A stretch of DNA of 33,648 bases from Motilibacter deserti (GCF_011250635.1 NZ_JAANNP010000018.1:1-33648), one strand, 5' to 3'; shown: positions 23,359 through 30,948, counted from the first letter of the stretch. Notes: generated by a model not told the origin, from the sequence alone. A program made the numbers and translations.

Positions 23359-24099
23359 TCAGCGGGCGGGCCACCGGGCCGCGATCGACTTCGCCCGCGC
23401 GTAGTCCTCGGGCGAGTCGACCTCGACCCAGTCGACCTTCCCGATGGGGGCGGTCCGAACCTCGCCGCCGCGGTCCACCAGCTCCTGGAACCCGTCCTCG
23501 TAGTACAGCCCCGGGTCGCGCTTCCACGTCGTCTCGAGCGCGTCGGCGAGCGCACCCGCCACGGCCGGCTCGATCACCGTGACGCCGATGTACTCCCCGT
23601 GCGCGCTCTCGGCCGGCATGAGCTTGGTGATCCGCTCGAGCCGCCCGTCGGCGGCGAGGACGACCTTCATCTCCTCCTCGCCGAGCTTCTTCTCGGTGTC
23701 CGTGGCGAGCAGCAGCTGCGGCCCGCGCGCGGCGAGCACCCGCTCCTCGACCACCGGCGGGTGGACGGTGTCGCCGTTCACCAGCAGCACGCCCTGCTCG
23801 AACTGCTCCCGAGCGACCCAGAGGGAGTAGCAGTTGTTCCACTCGAGGGCCTTCTCGTTGAAGATCAGCCGCAGCTTCAGGCCGTGGCGCTCCTCCAGCC
23901 GGGGCACCTGCTCCTCGATGCGCTCCGCCGCGTAGCCCGTGACGACCGCGACCTCGTCCAGGCCGGCCGCGCGCAGGTTCGCGAGCGTCGAGTCCAGGAT
24001 CGACTGCCCGTCACGCACCTCGAGCAGCGTCTTCGGCAGCTTGGCCGTCAGCTCACCCAGCCGGCTTCCCCAGCCCGCCGCGAGTACCAGCCCGATCAT
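23359..24099 (-). CDS. LicC-like nucleotidyltransferase (CDP-alcohol or sugar nucleotide synthesis)
   Basis: This cytoplasmic enzyme of 246 residues has the signature LAAGWGSRLGELTAKLPKTL (6-25) and VTGYAAE. NEKALEWNNCYSLW resembles the NNIYSL region of LicC phosphocholine cytidylyltransferases, and VNGDTVHP is the metal-binding site. The C-terminal EYIGVTVIEP, LYYEDGFQELVDRG and KVDWVEVDSPEDYARAK complete the LicC-type layout. It would activate a phospho-alcohol or sugar phosphate with CTP or another NTP. The ATG overlaps the upstream membrane-protein stop as ATGA, and that gene overlaps the fused CDP-alcohol phosphotransferase in the same way. It is therefore the likely source of the CDP-alcohol used by that enzyme; phosphocholine, polyol phosphate and inositol phosphate are all possible substrates. 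Confidence 0.87.
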   Translation of the reverse strand: MIGLVLAAGWGSRLGELTAKLPKTLLEVRDGQSILDSTLANLRAAGLDEVAVVTGYAAERIEEQVPRLEERHGLKLRLIFNEKALEWNNCYSLWVAREQFEQGVLLVNGDTVHPPVVEERVLAARGPQLLLATDTEKKLGEEEMKVVLAADGRLERITKLMPAESAHGEYIGVTVIEPAVAGALADALETTWKRDPGLYYEDGFQELVDRGGEVRTAPIGKVDWVEVDSPEDYARAKSIAARWPAR

Positions 24100-24767
24100 G
24101 CGTCTCCCTCGTCGTGCTCTCCGGACCCCTCGGCCGCGGTGGACCCCTCGCGGGCAGCGGCTCGTGCCGTACGCGCGTCCCGGCCCTCGCGGTTCGGGCG
24201 CAGCCAGCCTGCGGTGCTCTCCCCGACGTACAGCACGCCCAGGACCGCCGCCGCGACCGCAGCCCCCATACCCAGCCCGCCGACCCCGACGAGCAGGCAG
24301 GCCAGCAGCAGCCGGACGTCCCAGCCGCCGCCGGCGAGCCGCAGCCACGTCGGCGGGGCGACGCGGCGGTGCCGCAGCCGGTAGACCGTGTCGTAGTGGT
24401 GGAAGGCGAGCGCCGCGAGCAGCGCGTAGGCCGCGGGCTGCGCCGCCGGGTCCACCACCGCGACGACCCGGGCGAGCGTGAAGTACTCCACCGCCCGCAG
24501 GAGCGGCGGGATCACCCAGTCCAGCTTCGACACGTGCGAGCGCCCGGCGGCCGCTCCGGCGGTGAGGACGTACCAAGCGACCGCGACCGGGAGCGGCCAG
24601 CCGTCGACGGCGCCGCGGTCGAGCAGGACGAGGACGAGCGGCAGCGCGCCGGCCAGCGTGAGCAGCACCGGCGCGGCAGGCGCGGACGCGAGCGGGCCGC
24701 GGGCCGCGCGGGCCAGCGCGCCGGTGATCGCTCCGTCGTCGCGGTAGGAGTCGAGGACGCTGCTCAT
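24096..24767 (-). CDS. DUF5941-like multi-span membrane protein
   Basis: The protein has 223 residues and about five hydrophobic segments (VLLTLAGALPLVLVLL, PVAVAWYVLTAGAAAG, AAYALLAALAFHHYD, LLLACLLVGVGGLGMGAA). A conserved-looking cytoplasmic stretch, SHVSKLDWVIPPLLRAVEYFTL, is followed by HHYDTVYRLRHR. The C-terminus is charged. From memory this matches the DUF5941 type of actinobacterial proteins that occur next to or fused with CDP-alcohol phosphotransferases; a profile search is needed to confirm it. Both ends overlap neighbours as ATGA, so it is the middle gene of a tightly coupled trio and probably forms a complex with them. The function is not known. Confidence 0.72.
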   Translation of the reverse strand: MSSVLDSYRDDGAITGALARAARGPLASAPAAPVLLTLAGALPLVLVLLDRGAVDGWPLPVAVAWYVLTAGAAAGRSHVSKLDWVIPPLLRAVEYFTLARVVAVVDPAAQPAAYALLAALAFHHYDTVYRLRHRRVAPPTWLRLAGGGWDVRLLLACLLVGVGGLGMGAAVAAAVLGVLYVGESTAGWLRPNREGRDARTARAAAREGSTAAEGSGEHDEGDA

Positions 24768-26662
24768 CGGGCCACCGACCGGAGGATCTTGCCGAGGGTG
24801 CTGTACGCGGCGGCGAGCCCGCCCCACCACAGCAGCGCCAGGAAGGTGACGCGTGGGGTCCAGAAAGCCGCGGTGACCGAGATCAGCGCGAAGCGCTCGC
24901 CGATCGGCAGCACGAAGATCTTCTTCGCCCAGCGTGCCGCCTTGGCACGCTCGGTCCGTCGCGACAGCCGGACGGCCGCCTTGCCGACGCGGACGTGCAG
25001 CGGCAGTGCGGGCCGCTCGGGCTCGAGGGCCGCGTCGTGCTCCGCCTCCGCGGCGACGTCACCCGCCGGCACCGCGGGCGAGGGCGTGGCAGGCAGCGGC
25101 GCGGGCGGCCCGGAGACCGCGACCGGCGCGCCTACGGCGGCGGCGACAGGCACGTCGTCGGGGTCCACGACACCGCGCGCCGCCGCCGACTCGGTCGGGT
25201 CGACCGGGTCGTCCGGGCCGGCAGGCGCCTCGTCGGGGGCGACGAGCACGTCGGCGCTCTGCGCGAGCGGGAGGCGCGGAGCCTGCGCGATCGCCTGGTG
25301 CGCGCCCGCGGCGTACGAGAAGTCCACCGCGTGCCGCACGGTCTGCAGTGTGATGGCGGCGCAGGCCAGCGCCCACACGTCGTCGTCCCACCCGCGCGAG
25401 GCGCCGAGGGCCAGGCCGACGAAGACGAGGTACTCCTTGCCGCGGTCGAAGACGGAGTCGAGCCAGGCGCCGAGCGAGGAGAACTGCCGGGTGTAGCGCG
25501 CGAGCTGGCCGTCGACGCAGTCGAAGGTGAACGCCAGCTGGAGCAGCACGGCGCCGGCGACCATCCCCCACCGCTCTCCGGTCGCGAAGGCCGCGGCCGC
25601 GAGCGCCCCGAGGGCCATCGAGAAGGTCGTCACCGCATTGGGGGTCAGCCCGAGGCGGGCGGTCCAGCGCGCGATGTAGCGGGAGTAGGGGCTGACGAAG
25701 AAGGTGGTGAAGAAGCCGTCCGAGCCCTTCACCGCCGCGGCCAGCATCAGCCGCTCCTCGTCGTAGCCGGGCAGCGCCTCGGCCGCCGCCTGCGCCGCCG
25801 CGGCGTCGAGCGGGCGCGCCCAGAAGAAGCCGCGCAGCGCGCTGTTGGCGATCTGCACCCCGGACCGGACCAGGCCGACCAGGCAGAGCGAGGCCGCGTC
25901 CTCGCGCAGCGCCCGGGCCCGGCGGGCGAGCTCCGCGCCGGCCTCCGCGCTGATCGGGGCCTCGGCCGGGCCCTCCTCCGTCGGCGGCAGGCCGAGCTCG
26001 GCGGCCGCCCGACGGGCGAGGATCTGGTGCCACCGCTCGGTGCGGGCGGTGAGGGTCTCCTCCCACTCCGGCGGCGGCGCCGCCGCCAGCGTCGCCAGCT
26101 CGGCGGTGGACGCCGCGAGCGCGGCGAGATCGTCCGGGTGCACCTTCAGCACGCCGAGGAAGCGGCTCGTCGGCTGGCGGGTGGAGTGGAACGGCGAGGC
26201 CGCGCTGACCAACCGGCCGCGGACGGACCGGGTACGCGGCGCCCACGGCCGCGCGAGCGCGCCCCCGCCGGACAGCACGCCGGTGCGTACGCGCGGGTCG
26301 GCGAGCAGGCCGGCGAGCGAGTCGCGCTGCAGCACGACGTCGCCGAGGGCGAGGAGCAGCGCGTCGTCCCGCTCGGTCGCGAGCGCGCTCACCGTCCGCA
26401 GGTCGGCGGCGAGGTCCTCGGACGCGAGGACGCGGACGTCGGCGAGCCCGTGCACCGCGGAGACGCAGCCGGCCTCCCAGCCGGGCCGGGTGATGACGTG
26501 CACCGGCCGCGCCTGCAGCGAGGCCAGCTGCTCGACCAGCCGGCGCAGCACCGTGGCGCTGCCGAGCGGGAGCAGGGCGGCCGCGCCGCCGTCGTCGGTG
26601 GGCGCGGTCGCGAACACGACGGCCCCGACGGGGGCCGACACCCGTCCACCCGCCGCTGCCAC
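24764..26662 (-). CDS. Fusion of a degenerate nucleotidyltransferase domain and a CDP-alcohol phosphotransferase
   Basis: The protein has 632 residues. The N-terminal part (about 10-230) has the secondary-structure order of an NTP transferase (VVFATAPTDDGG in place of LAAGxGxR; LGDVV at about 106-110) but lacks the glycine-rich nucleotide loop and its Arg, so it is probably not catalytic. The C-terminal membrane domain (about 310-625) has KGSDGFFTTFFVSPYSRYIA and the full signature D381, D384, G385, A388, R389, G398, D402 and D406. A Pro/Ala/Val/Asp-rich insert (about 465-555) splits the last helices. The order resembles the inositol-phosphate cytidylyltransferase/DIPP-synthase fusions of archaea and Thermotoga. 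The GTG start at 26662 has GGAAGGG upstream. It is the first gene of the operon with the DUF5941-like and LicC-like proteins. Confidence 0.85.
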   Translation of the reverse strand: MAAAGGRVSAPVGAVVFATAPTDDGGAAALLPLGSATVLRRLVEQLASLQARPVHVITRPGWEAGCVSAVHGLADVRVLASEDLAADLRTVSALATERDDALLLALGDVVLQRDSLAGLLADPRVRTGVLSGGGALARPWAPRTRSVRGRLVSAASPFHSTRQPTSRFLGVLKVHPDDLAALAASTAELATLAAAPPPEWEETLTARTERWHQILARRAAAELGLPPTEEGPAEAPISAEAGAELARRARALREDAASLCLVGLVRSGVQIANSALRGFFWARPLDAAAAQAAAEALPGYDEERLMLAAAVKGSDGFFTTFFVSPYSRYIARWTARLGLTPNAVTTFSMALGALAAAAFATGERWGMVAGAVLLQLAFTFDCVDGQLARYTRQFSSLGAWLDSVFDRGKEYLVFVGLALGASRGWDDDVWALACAAITLQTVRHAVDFSYAAGAHQAIAQAPRLPLAQSADVLVAPDEAPAGPDDPVDPTESAAARGVVDPDDVPVAAAVGAPVAVSGPPAPLPATPSPAVPAGDVAAEAEHDAALEPERPALPLHVRVGKAAVRLSRRTERAKAARWAKKIFVLPIGERFALISVTAAFWTPRVTFLALLWWGGLAAAYSTLGKILRSVAR

Positions 26663-26691
26663 CGTCGCCGCACCCTTCCGCCGGACACCTG

Positions 26692-26729
26692 TCGTTCGCC
26701 GCCCGGACCATTGTCCGGCCAGCGAACGA
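26692..26729. repeat. Interrupted palindrome upstream of the CDP-alcohol operon
   Basis: TCGTTCGC (26692-26699) pairs with GCGAACGA (26722-26729), and inside it CCGGAC (26703-26708) pairs with GTCCGG (26713-26718), with symmetric 3-nt interruptions and a 4-nt centre. It lies 29 nt before the GTG start of the minus-strand operon. It could be a regulator operator or a leader hairpin; it is distinct from the terminator at 26742-26763. Confidence 0.7.
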
Positions 26730-26741
26730 TGCCATGCCCGG

Positions 26742-26763
26742 CTCCCCCTGCCCTGCAGGGGAG
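26742..26763 (-). terminator. Terminator of the CBS-domain gene
   Basis: CTCCCC-c-TGC / GCA-GGGGAG (one bulge, 3-nt loop) lies 16 nt after the CBS gene stop. It would separate that gene from the downstream CDP-alcohol operon on the same strand. Confidence 0.6.
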
Positions 26764-26778
26764 GGCCGACCGGGCGGG

Positions 26779-27213
26779 TCAGCCGCCGGAGCTGATGTAG
26801 CCGATCAGCTGCTCGCGCTCGGACTCCAGCTCGTCCATGCGCGTCTTCACCACGTCGCCGATGCTGACGATGCCGACGAGGGCGCCGTCGGCGAGCACGG
26901 GGATGTGGCGTACGCGGCGCTCGGTCATCTGGGCCATGAGCCGGTCGAGCGTGTCCCCCGGCGCCGCGACCGTGAGGTCCGTCGTCATGATCTCGCGCAC
27001 CGGGGCGTTGAGCACCTCAGGCCCGCGCGCAGCCAGCGTGCGGACGACGTCGCGCTCGGAGGCGACGCCCACGATGTCCATGCCGTCGTCGGTGACGAGC
27101 ACGGCGCCGATGTTGTGCTCGGTGAGCGTGGCCAGCAGGCCGTGGACGGTGAGGTCGGGTGGGACGGTCACGACGGAATTGCCTTTGTGGTGGAGCACAT
27201 CGCGGACGTGCAT
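26779..27213 (-). CDS. Two-CBS-domain protein
   Basis: The protein has 144 residues: two CBS motifs (about 8-62 and 72-128) and nothing else. Typical elements are IGAVLVTDDGMDIVGVASERDVV in the first repeat and MTERRVRHIPVLADGALVGIVSIGDVV in the second. Paired CBS domains bind adenine nucleotides and sense energy state; stand-alone forms are common in actinobacteria, and their targets are mostly unknown. The ATG has AGGAGG 5 nt upstream. It diverges from the c-di-GMP enzyme gene with 176 bp between start codons. It is probably cytoplasmic and monocistronic. Confidence 0.92.
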   Translation of the reverse strand: MHVRDVLHHKGNSVVTVPPDLTVHGLLATLTEHNIGAVLVTDDGMDIVGVASERDVVRTLAARGPEVLNAPVREIMTTDLTVAAPGDTLDRLMAQMTERRVRHIPVLADGALVGIVSIGDVVKTRMDELESEREQLIGYISSGG

Positions 27214-27389
27214 GGCGCCTCCTGGGGCGTGCGTCCAGCCGAGCCGTGCTTGGGAATGTAGTGGCCCGGGGGCGCGGTGAACAGCGGGCGGAATGCGAGG
27301 ACCGGCCGCAGCCGCTACCTTCGCGCGGGCCCTCAGGTCGGAGCCCGCGCCGCCGATTGTCGTATGTCGCGGGTGGAACGAGGAGAGTC

Positions 27390-29633
27390 GTGAACGAGAT
27401 TTCGCAGATCCTGGCGAGCGGGGACGTCCGGAGCGTCTTCCAGCCGATCGTCGACCTCGAGAGCGGCGCCGTCGTCGCGTACGAGGCGCTGGCGCGCGGG
27501 CCGCACGGCCCGCTCGAGCGCCCCGACCTGCTCTTCGCGGCCGCCCGGGCCGAGGGCCGGCTCGCCGAGCTCGACGAGCTCTGCCGCCGCCGCGCCCTCG
27601 AGGGCGCAGTGCAGGCCGGTGTCGTGCTGCCGCTGACGCTGTTCGTCAACGTCGAGCCGGAGATCCTCGACACCGCGCCGCTCGAGGAGCTGCTCGCGCT
27701 CAGCGACGGCGCGCCCGGCGGGATGCAGGTCGTCCTCGAGATCACCGAGCGGGCCATCGGCACCCGTCCCGCGGAGCTGCTGGCGACCGTCACCCGGCTG
27801 CGCGAGGCGGGCTGGCGCATCGCCCTCGACGACGTCGGCGCCGACGACCTGTCCCTCGCCTTCATGCCGCTGCTGCGCCCGGACATCGTCAAGCTCGACC
27901 TGCGCCTCGTCCAGCAGCGCCCCGGCCCCGCGGTCGCCGAGATCATGAACGCGGTCAACGCGTACGCCGAGCGCACCGGCGCGCTGGTCCTCGCCGAGGG
28001 CATCGAGGACGAGAAGCACCTCGCCGTCTCCCGCGCGCTCGGGGCACGCCTGGGACAGGGCTGGATGTTCGGCCGCCCCTCGCCCACGTTGGTCACGACC
28101 CTCCCGGTCGGCGGTCTCGAGCTCCCGCCGGCGGTCGAGGCGGAGACCCACGTCTCGCCGTTCGCGTGCCTGCCCGAGTCGACCCCGCTGCGCCGGTCGA
28201 GCAAGCCGCTGCTCATCGAGGTCAGCAAGCACCTCGAGCGCGAGGCGCTGCGCTTCGGCTCCACCTGCATGGTCGTCGCCGCGTTCCAGGAGGCGAAGCA
28301 CTTCACCCCCTCGACCACCGCGCGCTACCGCGAGCTCGCCGAGCGGACCGGCTTCGTCGCCGCCATCGGCCAGGGCCTGTCCTCGGAGCCGGCGGCGGGC
28401 GTACGCGGCGCCGACCTGCTCGCCGACGACCCCGTGCGCGGTGAGTGGAACATCGCCGTGCTCTCCCCGCACTTCGCCGCCGCCCTGCTCGCCCGCGACC
28501 TCGGCGACCGCGGCCCGGACCTGGAGCGCACGTTCGAGTTCGCGCTCACCTACGACCGCGACGTGGTCGCCGACGCGGCCGCCGCCCTGATGGCGCGCGT
28601 CCTGCCGCAGGACCCGGCGGCGGTGGAGGCACTGCGCGCGAGCACGGCCCTCGCGGGGCACGCCGGCGACCCGGCACACGCCCGCGCGTCGCAGTCCGCC
28701 CGCCGGACGGACTCGGAGCGGACCCTGCGCCGTGCCCTCGCCGCCACCGCGAACGGCGTCACCATCTCCGACGTCACCCGCCCCGACCAGCCCCTGATCT
28801 ACGTCAACACCGCGTTCGAGAAGCTCTCCGGCCTGCGCGCCGAGGACGTCATCGGGCTCAACTGCCGATTCCTGCAGGGCCCGGACACGGACGCGGCGGC
28901 GGTCGCGCGGCTGCGCGCGGCCATCGCCGAGGGCCGCGAGGTCCGCGAGACGATGCTCAACTACCGCGGCCCGGAGCGGACGCCGTGGTGGAACGAGATC
29001 TACCTCGCGCCGGTCTTCGACGAGAGCGGCCGTGTCGTGCAGTACATCGGCGTGCAGAACGACGTCACCGCCCGGGTCGAGGCCGAGTCCCGGCTGCAGC
29101 GCGAGCGCGAGCGCGCCGAGGCGTACGCCGCGGAGATCGAGCAGCTCGCGTGGCGCGACCCGCTGACGGGCGTGCTCAACCGGCGCCGGGTGCAGGAGGC
29201 GCTCGAGGGCACCGTCCTGCACGCGCAGATGAGCGAGACGGGCGCGGCGCTGCTCTACCTCGACCTCGACGGCTTCAAGCCGGTCAACGACCGCTTCGGC
29301 CACGCGGCCGGCGACGAGCTGCTGCGCGTCACCGCCGAGCGGCTGAAGGCGCGCCTGCGCCGCGGTGACCTCGTGGCGCGGTTGGGCGGCGACGAGTTCC
29401 TCGTGATCCTGCCCGGGCTCGACCAGGCCTCGGCGGGCGAGGAGGGCCGTCGCGTGGCCGCCGAGCTCAGCCGCCTGCTCAGCGAGCCGGTGTCCACCCC
29501 GCGCGGCGAGGTGCGCGTCACCGCGAGCATCGGGGTGAGCTCCTTCCCGGCCGACGGCGCGGAGTTCGACCAGCTGCTGCACGCCGCGGACAGCCGGATG
29601 TACGAGGTGAAGTCCGCGCACAAGGGCCGCTGA
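27390..29633 (+). CDS. EAL-DICT-LOV-GGDEF blue-light c-di-GMP enzyme
   Basis: The protein has 747 residues and no membrane helices. The EAL phosphodiesterase domain (1-245) keeps EALAR (32-36), FVNVEP, LEITE, DDVGAD, VKLDL, AEGIE and GQG, so it looks active. The middle (about 265-410) matches the DICT sensory domain (HFTPSTTARYRELAERTGFV, GEWNIAVLSPHF). A LOV domain (about 447-565) has GLNCRFLQGPDTD with the flavin-adduct Cys492, WWNEIYLAP and YIGVQNDVT. After a short coiled coil comes a diguanylate cyclase (about 587-745) with DPLTGVLNRR, LDLDGFKPVND, an RxxD inhibitory site and an intact GGDEF (666-670). Both c-di-GMP-making and -degrading domains thus appear competent. The GTG at 27390 has AGGAGAG 4 nt upstream. 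Blue light probably shifts the balance between the two activities. Confidence 0.94.
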   Translation: MNEISQILASGDVRSVFQPIVDLESGAVVAYEALARGPHGPLERPDLLFAAARAEGRLAELDELCRRRALEGAVQAGVVLPLTLFVNVEPEILDTAPLEELLALSDGAPGGMQVVLEITERAIGTRPAELLATVTRLREAGWRIALDDVGADDLSLAFMPLLRPDIVKLDLRLVQQRPGPAVAEIMNAVNAYAERTGALVLAEGIEDEKHLAVSRALGARLGQGWMFGRPSPTLVTTLPVGGLELPPAVEAETHVSPFACLPESTPLRRSSKPLLIEVSKHLEREALRFGSTCMVVAAFQEAKHFTPSTTARYRELAERTGFVAAIGQGLSSEPAAGVRGADLLADDPVRGEWNIAVLSPHFAAALLARDLGDRGPDLERTFEFALTYDRDVVADAAAALMARVLPQDPAAVEALRASTALAGHAGDPAHARASQSARRTDSERTLRRALAATANGVTISDVTRPDQPLIYVNTAFEKLSGLRAEDVIGLNCRFLQGPDTDAAAVARLRAAIAEGREVRETMLNYRGPERTPWWNEIYLAPVFDESGRVVQYIGVQNDVTARVEAESRLQRERERAEAYAAEIEQLAWRDPLTGVLNRRRVQEALEGTVLHAQMSETGAALLYLDLDGFKPVNDRFGHAAGDELLRVTAERLKARLRRGDLVARLGGDEFLVILPGLDQASAGEEGRRVAAELSRLLSEPVSTPRGEVRVTASIGVSSFPADGAEFDQLLHAADSRMYEVKSAHKGR

Positions 29634-29829
29634 CGCCGCGCGCTGTCCTCCGCCTGCGCGTCCATGCGCGCCAGCTCCTCCGGCGTCACGGTCGTCATCA
29701 CATGCGGGCGGAGTGGAAGCTGAAGCGCTCGGGCGCCAGCTGCTCGCGGCGCGCGAAGAGCTCGGGCAGCTCGGTCTCCATCGTCGTGTTCGAGCTGGGG
29801 ACGAGCAGGCCCACCCGCCGTCGCGTCAC
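29634..29829 (-). pseudogene. Maleate isomerase (Asp/Glu racemase superfamily) remnant
   Basis: From GTG 29829, 43 codons match the N-terminus of maleate isomerases/arylmalonate decarboxylases (VGLLVPSSNTTMETELPELF, APERFSFHSARM). A TGA (29698-29700) then interrupts the frame. The homology continues in another frame from about 29701 (VMTTVTPEELARMDAQAEDSA) and stops at the end of the c-di-GMP gene at 29633, so roughly three quarters of a normal protein of about 250 residues is missing. The start overlaps the upstream YrdC-like stop as GTGA, showing that it was once the second gene of that operon. A frameshift plus a deletion is the simplest history; a sequencing error could explain only the frameshift. 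Confidence 0.78.
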
Positions 29830-30722
29830 GCCTGCACCAGCCCGTAGTCGCGCTGCTGCAGGCGGGTCGCCGCGCCCGGCCCGAGGACGACGTCGTAGCC
29901 GAGCGGCGCGAGGACGGCGCGTACGCGCTCCACCGGCAGCGAGCCGTGGCGCTCGACGATCAGCCGCACCCGGCCGTCCGGGCCGGAGCCGGCCGTGCGG
30001 TGGAACGCGACGATCGTCGTGGACACGGGGTCGTGGTGCGGGTAGCGGGCACGAGCGGCCGCCTCGTCCCGGTGGGCCAGGAGCAGGAACCGCGGGTCGC
30101 CGCCGAACTCGGCCGCGAGCGCGTCCCCGCGAAAGTGCGCCGGCTCGTCGGACGCCCCGGACAGGTGGCGCGAGCGGTTCGCCGAGGTGATGTAGAGCAG
30201 GTCGGCGTCGGCGGCCGTGAGGCAGGACGCGAGGAACTCGTTGCTGGGGCAGGCATGGCCGGGGGCGATGACCTGGGCCGTGCGCACCCACCCCTCGTGC
30301 TGCGTCAGGTGGTCGGGCACGTCGCTCGCCGCCGGTCCACGGAATCCGAAGGGTCCTTCGGCGAAGAGTGCATCCATGATCTCGAGTACGTCGTGGCGGG
30401 CGAGCCCGGGAGGCAGCCGTGACCAGTCGTAGACGAAGGGGATGCGCGACGGCGTCGTGGTGATGCTTCCGACCTGCCCGATCGGCCTGCCCTTGAGCAG
30501 GTTCACCGACCGCACGGTCTCGGCGTCGGGCCGGGTGGTGATGGCGTAGAAGTTCGCGAAGGCGTGCGCCACGATGCCGCCCGCGGCCAGGGCCCGGGCC
30601 GCGATGGCGCGGTGCGCCTCCTCGTCCAGGAGCAGCGTCGTGTGCCGTGCGGCGGACCGCGGCGGCGGCAGTGGAGCCACGGGGAGCCGGGCGGTCGCTG
30701 CCGCCGCGGGGGTGTCGGACAT
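29826..30722 (-). CDS. YrdC/Sua5-like domain protein
   Basis: The protein has 298 residues. Features of the YrdC/TsaC fold are FYAITTRP, the nucleotide-binding LKGRPIGQV (Lys77, Arg79) and ITSANRSRHLSG, a divergent form of the SANxSG loop. True TsaC/Sua5 makes threonylcarbamoyl-AMP for tRNA t6A; the low similarity, altered loop and non-essential-looking context (operon with a maleate isomerase remnant, divergent MFS transporter) suggest a specialised relative with another carbamoyl or acyl adenylate chemistry. The ATG at 30722 has GAGGGAG 6 nt upstream. The N-terminal 25 residues are low-complexity. With its operon partner broken, its role may be lost or changed. Confidence 0.72.
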   Translation of the reverse strand: MSDTPAAAATARLPVAPLPPPRSAARHTTLLLDEEAHRAIAARALAAGGIVAHAFANFYAITTRPDAETVRSVNLLKGRPIGQVGSITTTPSRIPFVYDWSRLPPGLARHDVLEIMDALFAEGPFGFRGPAASDVPDHLTQHEGWVRTAQVIAPGHACPSNEFLASCLTAADADLLYITSANRSRHLSGASDEPAHFRGDALAAEFGGDPRFLLLAHRDEAAARARYPHHDPVSTTIVAFHRTAGSGPDGRVRLIVERHGSLPVERVRAVLAPLGYDVVLGPGAATRLQQRDYGLVQA

Positions 30723-30884
30723 GGTGCGCTCCCTCGTCGTGGGCGCCTCCTGCGCGGCACCCTCGCCGGAGCAGAGACGGCTCCCCCGGGCGCGAGATAC
30801 ACGCTGCGGCGGCGTGGTCCGCCCGACGGCGCCGTCGACCCGACGGTCGGCCTCGGCACGCTGGCCGATCCCTTGCCGAACGCC

Positions 30885-30948
30885 TTACTCCCGTCAACCC
30901 CGCTTTGCTCCCGCGACAACGGGAGCAAGGCAGTGTCGGCGGGAGCAA
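30885..30948. promoter_or_regulatory. Symmetric four-half-site operator array
   Basis: TTACTCCCG (30885-30893) and TTGCTCCCG (30905-30913) are followed by two copies of the reverse complement CGGGAGCAA (30920-30928 and 30940-30948). Spacing within each pair is exactly 20 bp, and the whole array is mirror-symmetric about 30916/30917. The central pair alone makes a 24-bp palindrome with a 6-bp spacer. It lies in the 325-bp divergent gap between the YrdC-like gene and the MFS gene, so one regulator could control both. No regulator gene is adjacent. Nothing else was seen in that gap. Confidence 0.8.
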
